Source: Chloroflexota bacterium
GTDB lineage: Bacteria > Chloroflexota > Anaerolineae > Anaerolineales > Villigracilaceae
DNA length: 64,000 nt
Assembly (NCBI GenBank): GCA_016234485.1
Contig: JACRBL010000017.1
Span: 1 to 64,000 of the forward strand
Direction: 5' to 3'
Shown here piece after piece: positions 26,768 through 35,434 of the stretch (position 1 is its first letter; each line of letters opens with the position of its first letter). Below the pieces are notes generated by a model that saw only the letters and a list, made by a program, of their open reading frames with translations, searched no databases and was not told the DNA's origin. The position numbers and the translations under genes were made by a program.

Positions 26768-27646
26768 CTACTTTCCCCTGACAATGGCATCGGTCATGCG
26801 GACGATCCGACTCATTTCGCGAACGTCGTGCACGCGGACGATGTCCGCGCCGCGCGTGATGCCGACGGCGACCGCGGCGGCTGTCCCTTCGACGCGCTGG
26901 TCGGGAGGCAGATCGAGGGTGTAGCCGATGAAAGATTTACGCGACGGGCCGAGCAAAACGGGGAAGCCGAGCGCGCGGATCTCGTCCAGGCGGCGGATGA
27001 GCTCAAGATTGTGCGAAACGGTCTTGCCGAAGCCGATCCCAGGGTCGAGGAGAATGCGCTCGTCGGAGATGCCCGCGCGGCGGGCGATGCCCACCGAGTC
27101 CATCAGTTCGCGCTTCACATCTTCGATCAGGTTTTCGTATTCCGCGCCGATGTAGGCGTTGCCGAGTTGCGCCTTTACTTCCACGCTGGCTGGATTACTG
27201 CGGTTGTGCATCAAAATGACGGTCGCGTCGCGAAGCGCCGCGACCCGCGCGAGGTCGGGGTCGGCGCGCAGGCCCCACACGTCGTTGACGATGTGCGCGC
27301 CGGCGTCCAGCGCGGCTTCGGCCACTTCGGCTTTGTAGGTGTCAATGGAAATGAGCGCGTCGGGAAATTCGCGGGTGAGCGCCGCGATGACAGGGATGAC
27401 GCGTCCCTTCTCGGCGGCCGCGTCCACGGGCGCAGAACCGGGCCGCGTCGATTCTCCGCCCACATCGAGAATGTCACAATTGGTCGCGAGAAACCCGCGG
27501 GCTTGTTCCACCGAGACAGAAACCGCGTCCCCATGTGCGATGATGCCGTCGCCCGAAAACGAGTCCGGCGTCACGTTCAGGATACCCATCACGTACGTGC
27601 GGGAACCCCAGTCAAAAGCATGATTACCAATTTTGAGGGAATTCAT
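26768..27646 (-). CDS. folP: Dihydropteroate synthase
   Basis: 292 aa from MNSLKIGNHAFDW. A TIM barrel with VMGILNVTPDSFSGDG, LDVGGESTRPG, ISIDTYKAEVA, ILLDPGIGFGKT (dihydropterin-contacting) and VLLGPSRKSFIG. It joins dihydropterin pyrophosphate and 4-aminobenzoate in folate synthesis. No other folate gene is adjacent. The upstream gap is a palindromic repeat, so no ribosome binding site is evident. Confidence 0.97.
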   Translation of the reverse strand: MNSLKIGNHAFDWGSRTYVMGILNVTPDSFSGDGIIAHGDAVSVSVEQARGFLATNCDILDVGGESTRPGSAPVDAAAEKGRVIPVIAALTREFPDALISIDTYKAEVAEAALDAGAHIVNDVWGLRADPDLARVAALRDATVILMHNRSNPASVEVKAQLGNAYIGAEYENLIEDVKRELMDSVGIARRAGISDERILLDPGIGFGKTVSHNLELIRRLDEIRALGFPVLLGPSRKSFIGYTLDLPPDQRVEGTAAAVAVGITRGADIVRVHDVREMSRIVRMTDAIVRGK

Positions 27647-27649
27647 TTT

Positions 27650-27720
27650 CACCACGGATCAAAGAGATGAAAAGGATGAAAGCGAATCCGAATCACTTTC
27701 ATCCTTTTCATCTGTGGTTG
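27650..27720. repeat. Long inverted repeat, ACCAC...GTGGT family
   Basis: CACCACGGATCAAAGAGATG and units of GAAAAGGATGAAAG are mirrored by CTTTCATCCTTTTCATC and CTGTGGTT. Members at 43123-43192 and 63449-63559 share the ACCAC/GTGGT ends and the GGACACGAAG-type unit. Confidence 0.8.
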
Positions 27721-27721
27721 A

Positions 27722-28144
27722 TTACGGGATCTGATCGAGCGGCCGCCCCAGCCACCCTTCGGCCTCATTGATATCGGTGAAGATTTTCATGGCGGCGGCG
27801 GTTTCGGGCAGGGCCAGCGCGGCAATCGTGCGGATGGAGTCGGCGATCTTTGAATCCGCGACCACCACCGCCAGGCGGATGTTGCGCGCGGATGGGTCGC
27901 TGTTGGCTTCCACCGCGGCGCGAATGGCCTTTTCAGAAATCTCTTGCACGGCGCGCAAGTCATACAGGTTGCGCGTGAGGCGGTCCGATCCGAGTAGGTG
28001 TTCGAGCGCAAATTCATGCCAGGCTTTAATGGTCGCGTCGGAAAGGTCGGTGAACGTCAACGTCATGCCGCCGTCGCCGCGGCGCACAACGCTCAACCCC
28101 ACGCCAGGCGCGGGAGTCCAATTTAGTGGTTTGATTTCAGTCAT
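27722..28144 (-). CDS. Hypothetical protein with STAS/SpoIIAA-like pattern
   Basis: 140 aa. The alternating pattern (MTLTFTDLSDATIKAWHEFALEHLL, TRNLYDLRAVQEISEKAI, IRLAVVVADSKIADSIRTIAAL, MKIFTDINEAEGWL) resembles SpoIIAA-like STAS folds of DUF-type proteins. No membrane helix, no signal peptide. 76 bp upstream of folP on the same strand. Function unknown. Confidence 0.6.
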   Translation of the reverse strand: MTEIKPLNWTPAPGVGLSVVRRGDGGMTLTFTDLSDATIKAWHEFALEHLLGSDRLTRNLYDLRAVQEISEKAIRAAVEANSDPSARNIRLAVVVADSKIADSIRTIAALALPETAAAMKIFTDINEAEGWLGRPLDQIP

Positions 28145-28219
28145 GGGGCCTCCAATGGTTTATGGAATTATAACGCAGGGGTTATTTCTCCCGCATTTCA
28201 ACTACAGGACAAACCGCAT

Positions 28220-29869
28220 TCATCCGTTGTTCTCCCGCAGTTCAACTGCGGGAGTAACGATATCCAACAGGACTCCCAACTCGGCCAGCGCAGACGCGAT
28301 TTTGGGGACTGCCTCATTTTTGACGATGACCGCCGTCGGGCCGAGCGCCTCGCTGAGGAAGCGCGCCGCCTTCGACTTTCGCAACTCTTCAAGGACCTCG
28401 GGCCGCGTCACTCGTAGGATGGTTTGACTCTCCGCCCGGGCCTCGGTCCCGTTCGCCTCCCAACGTTTGAGCGCTTTCACCAGCGCGGGCGGGACGGCGC
28501 TCTTCGTCACTTTGACGAGCAACGCCAGCAACTGCTCGGCTTTCAGTCCCTGCTCGGTGGCGCGTTTCAGCGATTGCGCGCTGACGTGGTAAATGAAGTC
28601 GTCGCCTTTGGAGTCGTCCCATTCACAAAAGCGCGCAATCTGGTAACGCACAGCGCGCGAGAAATAACGCGAGATGGAAATTTTTCCGTTCGATGCAATC
28701 GCGATCTTTCCATTTTCGTTGAACGTGGAACGTGAAACGTTGAACGTTAAACGAAACGCCGTGAAATCCTTCCCTTCTTCGGGCGCGGCCAGATCAACCA
28801 GTCCCAGCCAGTGCATTATTTGAATCACAAATCGGACGAGCGCGCCATCCACCGCATCCCAGTAGGCGAAGCCGCGCAGGAACTGTCCATCGGAGGCGCG
28901 TTTGATGAACCACGAGTCGTAATCGCCTGCGGGGCGTTGAAAGTCGGGATGTTTTAATTTCAGGTCGCGGAGAAAGGCGGGGAAACTCCACCATTGGTTG
29001 GGAGGGAGGGCGTTGAGAAAATTGAGAAGCGTGTTGCGCGTTTCGCGTGGATCGTTCGTCCATTCCCCTTCGCAGGCAATGGACGGGATCAGCCGCAACT
29101 CGTCGAATGTCGTGGATGATTTCCATGCGTCCACAAGCATGACGAGCGCGTCGGGACGCGCGGCCTCGAGAAACTTCTTCACCGCTTCGGCCTGTGGAAC
29201 GTTTTTCTTGAGAATTTTCGCGGTGTGAAGTAGCGCGGGTAATTGTTGCGCAAATTGGCAATTTGCGCTACCCACGCGTAACGCGGCCAGCAACGTGGTC
29301 GCGTCATCGAGAATGTGATCGTTCGTGGGAATCTCGAAGGCCTTTTCCACGGGCGTGGCGGGACGACCCAAAACTTCCCCTGCATTATTTTCTTTGCCTT
29401 CTCCCTGGCGCCGCCCGCCCGGGCTGGTGTCGCGGGCTTCGCGGTTAATGATTTTCAATAAATCGTCGGGAATGTACGCAAATTCCTGCGCGCCTTTTTC
29501 CGTATCGAAGAAGGCTCTCGCGATGAGGCCGCGATAGAACAGCGCTTCCGCCGCGGAGACGGGTTTGTGGTGCGGATGTTCGCGATCGCGTTTGCCCGCG
29601 CCCATTTCGCGGATCTCGCCGAAGCGCCGCGCGAACTCGGCCCAGGGGATGCGTCCGCGGGCGGCGAGCAACGCGTCCAACGCGGGACGAGTCTCAGCGG
29701 GGAGAACGTCCAGGGTCTCGCGGGCCAGCTCAAGGTCCAGCATGGATGCGGTTAATTCTTCGACGGCAGAATCGCGATCGCGCGATTCGAGTTCGAGTCC
29801 CCATAGTTCCGCGACGATGCGGAAATGTCCAAAGTCGTGTGGATGAAGAGAGGCGAGCAGGTCAGGCAT
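28220..29869 (-). CDS. XPB/Ssl2 helicase N-terminal-domain-like protein
   Basis: 549 aa from MPDLLASLHPHDFGHF. It lacks Walker motifs. The last 150 residues (ISRYFSRAVRYQIARFCEWD, FIYHVSAQSLKRATEQGLKAEQLLALLVK, ALVKALKRWEANGTEA) match the helicase-associated XPB/Ssl2 N-terminal domain seen in actinobacterial and Chloroflexota proteins. The front part has winged-helix-like segments (RGRIPWAEFARRFGEIR). It probably binds DNA or a helicase. An AACGTT-family repeat gives RLTFNVSRSTFNEN in the middle, and another repeat supplies the C-terminal PAVELRENNG. Confidence 0.75.
   Translation of the reverse strand: MPDLLASLHPHDFGHFRIVAELWGLELESRDRDSAVEELTASMLDLELARETLDVLPAETRPALDALLAARGRIPWAEFARRFGEIREMGAGKRDREHPHHKPVSAAEALFYRGLIARAFFDTEKGAQEFAYIPDDLLKIINREARDTSPGGRRQGEGKENNAGEVLGRPATPVEKAFEIPTNDHILDDATTLLAALRVGSANCQFAQQLPALLHTAKILKKNVPQAEAVKKFLEAARPDALVMLVDAWKSSTTFDELRLIPSIACEGEWTNDPRETRNTLLNFLNALPPNQWWSFPAFLRDLKLKHPDFQRPAGDYDSWFIKRASDGQFLRGFAYWDAVDGALVRFVIQIMHWLGLVDLAAPEEGKDFTAFRLTFNVSRSTFNENGKIAIASNGKISISRYFSRAVRYQIARFCEWDDSKGDDFIYHVSAQSLKRATEQGLKAEQLLALLVKVTKSAVPPALVKALKRWEANGTEARAESQTILRVTRPEVLEELRKSKAARFLSEALGPTAVIVKNEAVPKIASALAELGVLLDIVTPAVELRENNG
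28232..28254. repeat. Palindrome forming the 3' end of the XPB-like gene
   Basis: CTCCCGCAGTT/AACTGCGGGAG around one base. It lies inside the last codons of the gene, so the C-terminus is repeat derived. Confidence 0.85.
28714..28755. repeat. In-frame AACGTT-family repeat within the XPB-like gene
   Basis: CGTTGAACGTGGAACGTGAA then ACGTTGAACGTTAAACG. The unit matches that in the glycosyltransferase at 15602, and the encoded peptides (TFNVSRSTFN and TFNIERSTLN) are alike. Confidence 0.8.
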
Positions 29870-29879
29870 TTTGAGTTTA

Positions 29880-29936
29880 AGGTTACAGGTTGAACGTTGA
29901 AGGTATTGTAACCTTCCAACCTTCAACCTGCAACTT
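29880..29936. repeat. AGGTTGAACGTTGAAGG spacer repeat with inverted copy
   Basis: GGTTACAGGTTGAACGTTGAAGG is mirrored by CCTTCCAACCTTCAACCTG. It fills the gap between the XPB-like and lipid kinase genes. Similar units at 1700-1725 and 33940-33965. Confidence 0.8.
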
Positions 29937-30863
29937 TCAACCTCTTATAACCTTCAACGCCCCCGGCAATACCTCAAACGAAACATCGCGCACATCCGAG
30001 CCAAATGACGTGAATACCTCGCCGTCGGCGTGAATGTAAAGCGGGCGGTCGGATTGGAGGTGGAGTTTTTTGAACGAGCTGAGATGCGTGGCGGGGAAGC
30101 GCAGGTGCGTGCCTTTCATAAATTCTGGCACCAGGCGGAACATCATGGCGCGCGAAACTTTTTTCACATTGAGGCACTGGAGAATGCCGTCGTCCATTTT
30201 TGATTCAGGCGAAATGAGAAAGCCGCCGCCCTCGCGTCCGCCGTTGCAGACGGTGGTCATCAGCACGCTCTCCTGCCACGATTCGGTGTCGCTTTGGAAT
30301 TGGACTTGCGCGGGGTTGTGATTCAGGATGATGGTCTGAATGACGGCGGTGAGGTACATCAGGAAGCCCTTCACGATGGGCAGTTTATGCGAGCGGATGG
30401 TGACCACCGCGTCGAAGCCCGCGCCGACCGTGTTGTCGAAATATTCCTTGCGCTCGCTGTGTTCGTCGGTCATCAGGCCAACGTCTATGGCAGCGACGTT
30501 TTCGGCTTTGAGCGCGTGGACGAGGGCATGGTCGGTCTTTTTGGGGAGACCGAGCGCGTGGGCAAAGTCATTGCCCGAACCGATCGGGACGAGTCCCATC
30601 ACGGGACGTTTATCCGCGGGGACTTGCATGAGGCCGTTCACAACTTCGTGCGCGGTGCCGTCGCCGCCGAGCGCGATGACAAGGTCAAAGCCTTCGGCCG
30701 CGGCCTGCTTGGCGAGCTCGGTGGCGTGGGTCGGGTAGACGGTTCCGCTCCACGAAATGTCTCCCTGAAATTCCTGCACGATTGGGCGTAGGTCGTTGGC
30801 GGCCTTCCAGGCGCGTCCCATGTCGGCCATGGGGTTGAGGATGAGTTTTACTTTGCGGGGCAT
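29937..30863 (-). CDS. Diacylglycerol kinase family lipid kinase (DagK/YegS type)
   Basis: 308 aa from MPRKVKLILNP (TTGGAG upstream). The catalytic domain has KLILNPMADMGRAW, the GGDGT motif in VIALGGDGTAHEVVNGLM and LVPIGSGNDFAHAL. The C-terminal beta domain includes DNTVGAGFDAVVT and a region ending in LYIHADGEV. It uses ATP to phosphorylate a lipid such as diacylglycerol. Its stop codon abuts a palindromic spacer. Confidence 0.93.
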   Translation of the reverse strand: MPRKVKLILNPMADMGRAWKAANDLRPIVQEFQGDISWSGTVYPTHATELAKQAAAEGFDLVIALGGDGTAHEVVNGLMQVPADKRPVMGLVPIGSGNDFAHALGLPKKTDHALVHALKAENVAAIDVGLMTDEHSERKEYFDNTVGAGFDAVVTIRSHKLPIVKGFLMYLTAVIQTIILNHNPAQVQFQSDTESWQESVLMTTVCNGGREGGGFLISPESKMDDGILQCLNVKKVSRAMMFRLVPEFMKGTHLRFPATHLSSFKKLHLQSDRPLYIHADGEVFTSFGSDVRDVSFEVLPGALKVIRG

Positions 30864-30937
30864 GATTATCTCCAAAGGACAAATTGGCAATTCGTTTTGA
30901 AGTTAAAAACCCCAAAGACCCGCAAAGTGACAGGGAG

Positions 30938-32182
30938 TTATTTGACTGTAGGAAAGCGAGGAATATTCAACGGGGCGGTGAGGCTCTTGGCCACCAGGAA
31001 TTTACCGCGTGCGTGCTTTTTGGCGCGGTAGAGGGCTTCGTCGGCGGCGCGCAATAGGTCGGCGGATGTGTTTCCATGCGTGGGGTAAACGGCGATGCCC
31101 CCCGAAATCCCCAGTTTGATGGCGGCCAGGTCTGGCGCTTTGAAGTGGAATTTGGCAACCTGCTCCATGATCTTTTCCCCCACGATCAGCGCGGATGGAA
31201 GCGAGGTCTGGCTCATAATGAGGGTCAACTCGTCGCCGCCGTAGCGCGCCAAAAAGTCGGCGGAGCGAAGCCCCTGCGCCATGTAGTTGAAGAAGACGCG
31301 CAACACCTGGTCGCCTACGCCGTGCCCGTAGGTGTCGTTCACCAGTTTGAAACCGTCCAAATCCATCATAATGATCGAGAAGGATTGTCCCGTGCGGCGC
31401 GCCGTCTGAAATTCGCGATCCAGCCGTTCGTCCAGCGCGCGGCGGTTGGGGAGTCCCGTCACCGTGTCGCTATAGGCCTTGCGGCTGATGATCTGATGCA
31501 GGCTGGCGTTTGAAATAGCCACCGCGGCCTGGTCCGAAAGCAGGTTGAGCAAGCGCAGTTCCGACGCCGAGAATCCGCCCAACGTGGTGCGCGAGAGATT
31601 CATCACCCCCACTACAATGTGTTCCATTTTGAGCGGAATGCCAATGATCGAGCCGTTCCATTCCGCGGGTACGTTTTTATAGAGCGGATGGTCTTGAATA
31701 TTTTCCACCACAATGGTCTCGCCGCCGCGCGCCACCGCGTAGGTTAGCCCATCTTCGCGCGGTTCCGAGATCGGTTTTACGCTTCCATCCGATTGTAAGG
31801 CCGCGCCGAATTCCAATTTGCCGTTCTTGTAAAGATAGATGTGGACGGCGCGCGTATTGTTCACCAGCCGCATGGCTTCGTGCACGATCGCATCCAGCAC
31901 GGTGGGCATATCGAGGCTCGACGTGAGTTTCACGCTCAATCGGCGGAGCGCGTTCAACTCGGCTGTATGTTGTTTGACAAGGGAAAGGAGCGCCTGGCTT
32001 GAGACAATGTTCGACGCCAGCGAGAGCGACACTTCGTCCACCTGTTTGCCGTCTGTCTGCGCGCTGGCCGATACCAGTATTTCGAGTAATGCCAGAAGTT
32101 CGTCGCGATGATCTGATTCAATCCCCCGCTTTTCCAGCGATTTTCTGGTCTCGTTCAATATTTGATGGAATGAATCCGTCAT
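30938..32182 (-). CDS. Diguanylate cyclase with GAF domain
   Basis: 414 aa from MTDSFHQILNETR. A helical N-terminal part (to about residue 85), a GAF domain (LTSSLDMPTVLDAIVHEAMRLV to LLSDQAAVAISNASL) and a GGDEF domain: DTVTGLPNRRALDERL, MMDLDGFKLVNDTYGHGVGD, and the active-site RYGGDEL. RSAD five residues before it is an intact c-di-GMP inhibitory RxxD site. It should make c-di-GMP in response to a small ligand. In the longer frame a TATAAT lies 1 bp before the alternative ATG at 32248, so the later start is preferred. Confidence 0.93.
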   Translation of the reverse strand: MTDSFHQILNETRKSLEKRGIESDHRDELLALLEILVSASAQTDGKQVDEVSLSLASNIVSSQALLSLVKQHTAELNALRRLSVKLTSSLDMPTVLDAIVHEAMRLVNNTRAVHIYLYKNGKLEFGAALQSDGSVKPISEPREDGLTYAVARGGETIVVENIQDHPLYKNVPAEWNGSIIGIPLKMEHIVVGVMNLSRTTLGGFSASELRLLNLLSDQAAVAISNASLHQIISRKAYSDTVTGLPNRRALDERLDREFQTARRTGQSFSIIMMDLDGFKLVNDTYGHGVGDQVLRVFFNYMAQGLRSADFLARYGGDELTLIMSQTSLPSALIVGEKIMEQVAKFHFKAPDLAAIKLGISGGIAVYPTHGNTSADLLRAADEALYRAKKHARGKFLVAKSLTAPLNIPRFPTVK

Positions 32183-32323
32183 TCTTGCTACCGTCACCCC
32201 CAAAATTCGCGCAACGCGTTTTCTGGGGAGTGAATAAATGAATGACATGATTATACAGCCTTTCCAGTCCAAAATGGGGAGTATGTTAAAATGAACTTAC
32301 AAACTCACCTGGAGAAAGACGAA

Positions 32324-33103
32324 ATGACATCCTCGCTAACGCCTTCCACGCCGCTTCAGCCTCGCAAACGCGCCATCCTCGTCGGCGCATCCACCGGACT
32401 GGGAGCCGCGCTCGCCAAAAAACTCGCCCGCCATGGCTGGACTCTTGCGCTTCTCTCCCGACGTTCGGCCGTTCTCGCCGACCTCTGCGCGGGCCTCAAC
32501 GCCGACGGCGTGACGCGCGCCCTCGCGTACGAGCATGATGTGATGAACTACGCCGAAGTCCCCGCCCTGCTCAAACGCATCGTCGCTGACCTGGGCGGTC
32601 TCGACCTCTTCATCTTCAACTCTGGCATCAACCTGCCGCCCGGCCTCGAAAAAATGAACGCAACAGACGATATCCAGATGATCGCAACCAACCTTTCAGG
32701 CGCGATTGCCTGGCTGGCTCCCGTCGGTGACCTGATGAAAGAATCCAAAAGCGGAATGATCGTGGGCATCTCCTCCGTGGCAGGCGACCGCGGCAGAATC
32801 GCCAACCCCGGCTACAACACCTCCAAAGCGGGGATGACCACTTACCTCGAAGCCCTGCGGAATCGACTCACACGCCACGGCGTCCACGTGCTGACGGTGA
32901 AACCCGGCTTCATCGCCACCGACATGCTCCGCTCGAGCGCGGGACCCAAGCCCTTCACCATCACCCCCGAGCGCGCCGCCGACGACATCTACAAAGCCAT
33001 CCTCAAACGCAAGCAGACCTTCTACACCCATCCCATTTGGAAGTGGATCATGCTCGCGATTCAACACGTCCCATCGGTGATTTTTAGACGGTTGAGTTTT
33101 TAG
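32324..33103 (+). CDS. Short-chain dehydrogenase/reductase (DprE2-like candidate)
   Basis: 259 aa from MTSSLTPSTPLQPRKRA (GGAGAAAGAC upstream). Rossmann glycine motif VGASTGLGAALAKKL, FNSGIN in place of NNAG, and active-site Tyr and Lys in GYNTSKAG with Ser in VGISSVAG. NADP(H)-dependent reduction of a ketone is likely. DprE1-like oxidase follows one gene later, so together they could epimerise a polyprenyl-linked ribose to arabinose; this is inference from neighbourhood and general likeness. Confidence 0.85.
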   Translation: MTSSLTPSTPLQPRKRAILVGASTGLGAALAKKLARHGWTLALLSRRSAVLADLCAGLNADGVTRALAYEHDVMNYAEVPALLKRIVADLGGLDLFIFNSGINLPPGLEKMNATDDIQMIATNLSGAIAWLAPVGDLMKESKSGMIVGISSVAGDRGRIANPGYNTSKAGMTTYLEALRNRLTRHGVHVLTVKPGFIATDMLRSSAGPKPFTITPERAADDIYKAILKRKQTFYTHPIWKWIMLAIQHVPSVIFRRLSF

Positions 33104-33132
33104 GTCAAGTCTCTACATCTCTTTCAAAAAGA

Positions 33133-33918
33133 ATGGCGAACAAAATGAAATCAAAGAAAAACGTAAGATTTGTTCACTGTTTCATGTTTTTTCTTGCACT
33201 CTCCTTAGTCACTAGCTGTTTATCCGCCAAGTCATCCGCAGAAACTGCAAAATCATATTACGAAGAAGGCTCAAGATTTTTACAAACAAATGAACTCGAA
33301 AAGGCCATACAAAGTTTTTCAAAAGCGATTGATCTTGACCCTAAAATAGCTGTTGCTTTCGAAGATCGTGGAGTTGCGTATGATCGCTTGGGAGATTTTG
33401 AAAAGGCGCTTCTTGACTACAATCAGGCAATTCAGTTAGACCCCAATTCTTCTACTGTCTATTTCAATCGCGCTGTTGCTTTTTATAAGTTGCAAAGAAT
33501 CGATGAAGCTCTAAATGATTATGCAAAAGCGGCCGAACTGAATCCAAAGGATATTTACGCTCTTATAAACCGAGCGGATATATTTTTCTCTTTGGGGGAC
33601 TATGAAAGTGCTGCTCAAGAAGCAACGAAGGCTATTGTTATCAACGTAAACGCTTCCGATGCCTACGCGATTCGAGCCAGTTCGTTGGGTAGATTGAAAA
33701 AATTCCCAGATGCGTTTTCCGATTATGAAAAAGCATTGGCGCTCAATCCCAAAAATATAGAGTTGTACCTAAATCGCGGGATTGATTATGCCGTATCTGG
33801 TCAATTGGAACTTGCATTGCAGGATTTGGAAAAGTATCTTGAGCTTAACCCAAACACACCTGACAGGGAAAGAATTGAAGGCATGATTCAACAATTGAAA
33901 AATGATATTGCAAACTGA
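33133..33918 (+). CDS. TPR-repeat lipoprotein
   Basis: 261 aa. Signal peptide with lipobox SLVTSC near residue 28. At least six TPR units (NELEKAIQSFSKAIDLDPK, GDFEKALLDYNQAIQLDPN, RIDEALNDYAKAAELNPK and so on) spaced 34 aa. It should scaffold protein contacts at the membrane surface. Its base composition and codons are clearly AT-richer (AAA, GAA, TTA) than those of the SDR and oxidase genes around it, which suggests separate acquisition and insertion between them. Confidence 0.9.
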   Translation: MANKMKSKKNVRFVHCFMFFLALSLVTSCLSAKSSAETAKSYYEEGSRFLQTNELEKAIQSFSKAIDLDPKIAVAFEDRGVAYDRLGDFEKALLDYNQAIQLDPNSSTVYFNRAVAFYKLQRIDEALNDYAKAAELNPKDIYALINRADIFFSLGDYESAAQEATKAIVINVNASDAYAIRASSLGRLKKFPDAFSDYEKALALNPKNIELYLNRGIDYAVSGQLELALQDLEKYLELNPNTPDRERIEGMIQQLKNDIAN

Positions 33919-33966
33919 AAGTATTTTCATTTCAGCATTAACCTTTCAACCTTCAAACCTTTCAAC

Positions 33967-35349
33967 ATGACAAAATTTTCCACCCTCGAAAACTTCGGAC
34001 ACTCCCTCCGAGTGCAGTCCTACCTCATCCAACCGCGTAGTGCGGACGAGATCTACGAAGCCTTCCGCCTTGCCAAACGGGACGGACTCACCGTCACCGC
34101 GCGGGGGGCGGGGCGCAGTTACAACGACGCGGCCATGAACGGCGGCGGCCTCGTGCTGGACCTGTCAGCGATGAATCAGATCAGCGAGTGGGACCCCGCC
34201 ACAGGTCAAGTGCGATGCGAGGCGGGAGTGACGCTCCGTCAACTCTGGCAGCGCGTCCTGCCCGATGGTTGGTGGCCGCCCGTTGTCTCAGGGACGATGA
34301 CCACTACGCTGGGCGGCTGTCTCGCCGCGAACATTCACGGCAAGAATAATTTTCGGATGGGAACGATTGGCGAGCATGTCACTGCGTTCACCGCGATTCT
34401 GCCAACGGGCGCGGAAGTCACCTGCACGCCGAAGAAAAACGCCGACCTGTTTTACGCCATGATCGGCGGCTATGGGATGTTGGGCGTGTTCACTTCGATC
34501 AGCCTGCAAATGAAGCGGATGCACTCGGGCCTGCTCGAAGTCCACGCCTGGCCGACGCGTACGCTGGCCGAGCAATTGCAAAGCCTCGAAGACGGCGCGC
34601 CGAAATTCGATTACATCGTCGGCTGGCTGGATTGCATCACGGTCGGCCACGGACAGATCCACGCCGCGAATTACCTGCACGAGGGCGAAGACCCCGACGC
34701 GCAGAAAACCATGCAACTCGATTATCAGTCGTTGCCGAGCCGCATGTTTGGCGTAATGCCCAAAAGCCTGTTGCATTTTTTCATGTCGCCCTTTATGAAC
34801 AACTTTGGCACATGGGGCGTGAACACCGCGAAATATATTGCCAGCCTGCGCCGCCACGTGTTTCGACAGAGCCACGCCGCCTTCCACTTTTTGCTGGACT
34901 ACGTGCCAAGCTGGGAACTCTCCTACGGGCGCGCGGGACTCATCCAATATCAGAGTTTCCTCCCGAAAGAAACTGCGCTTCAAGCCTGGACCGAGATCCT
35001 GACTCTCGCCAAAAAGCGTGGACTCCCCTCCTACCTCGGCGTCACCAAACGCCACCGCCCCGACAAGTTCCTGCTCACCCATGCCGTGGACGGGTTCTCG
35101 CTTGCGATGGATTTCAAGATCACCGACGCAAACCGCACTCGTCTCCATCAACTGACGCAGGAATTTGATCGCATCGTGCTGGATGCGGGCGGACGTTTCT
35201 ACTTCGCCAAGAACAGCGAAACCACCGCCGAAACCGCGCGCGCGTTTTATGGCGAGGAGACGGTGGAGAGATTCAAGAGACTAAAGAAAAGATGCGATCC
35301 GAATGGGTTGTTGGAGTCGGATTTGTATCGGCGCATATTTGTCTCATAG
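33967..35349 (+). CDS. FAD-linked oxidoreductase, DprE1-like
   Basis: 460 aa. N-terminal FAD-binding PCMH domain (TVTARGAGRSYNDAAMNGGG, VRCEAGVTLRQLW, TLGGCLAANIHGKNNF, GEHVTAFTAILPTG, MIGGYGMLGVFTSI) and a C-terminal ALO/DprE1-like domain ending in KRCDPNGLLESDLYRR. DprE1 oxidises decaprenylphosphoryl ribose at C2 and an SDR reduces it again. A suitable SDR lies upstream. Substrate unproven. Spacer repeat of CCTTCAAACC units precedes it, without a clear ribosome binding site. Confidence 0.88.
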   Translation: MTKFSTLENFGHSLRVQSYLIQPRSADEIYEAFRLAKRDGLTVTARGAGRSYNDAAMNGGGLVLDLSAMNQISEWDPATGQVRCEAGVTLRQLWQRVLPDGWWPPVVSGTMTTTLGGCLAANIHGKNNFRMGTIGEHVTAFTAILPTGAEVTCTPKKNADLFYAMIGGYGMLGVFTSISLQMKRMHSGLLEVHAWPTRTLAEQLQSLEDGAPKFDYIVGWLDCITVGHGQIHAANYLHEGEDPDAQKTMQLDYQSLPSRMFGVMPKSLLHFFMSPFMNNFGTWGVNTAKYIASLRRHVFRQSHAAFHFLLDYVPSWELSYGRAGLIQYQSFLPKETALQAWTEILTLAKKRGLPSYLGVTKRHRPDKFLLTHAVDGFSLAMDFKITDANRTRLHQLTQEFDRIVLDAGGRFYFAKNSETTAETARAFYGEETVERFKRLKKRCDPNGLLESDLYRRIFVS

Positions 35350-35434
35350 TCTTTTAGTCGGATAGTCTCATAGTCACTGGAAGATTATCAGACCGTCTGA
35401 CTATTTGACCATTTGACTATCAGACTATCCGACT
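35345..35434. repeat. ATAGTC/GACTAT inverted spacer repeat
   Basis: Degenerate 9-bp units (AGTCGGATAGTCTCATAGTC) are mirrored by GACTATTTGACCATTTGACT and CAGACTATCCGACTATG. It spans the whole gap between the DprE1-like gene and lipB and ends on the lipB ATG. Confidence 0.85.

Noticed and set aside
30938-32248. Diguanylate cyclase start at 32248
   Set aside because: A TATAAT lies 1 bp before it, so the transcript should begin inside this extension; the start at 32182 is preferred.
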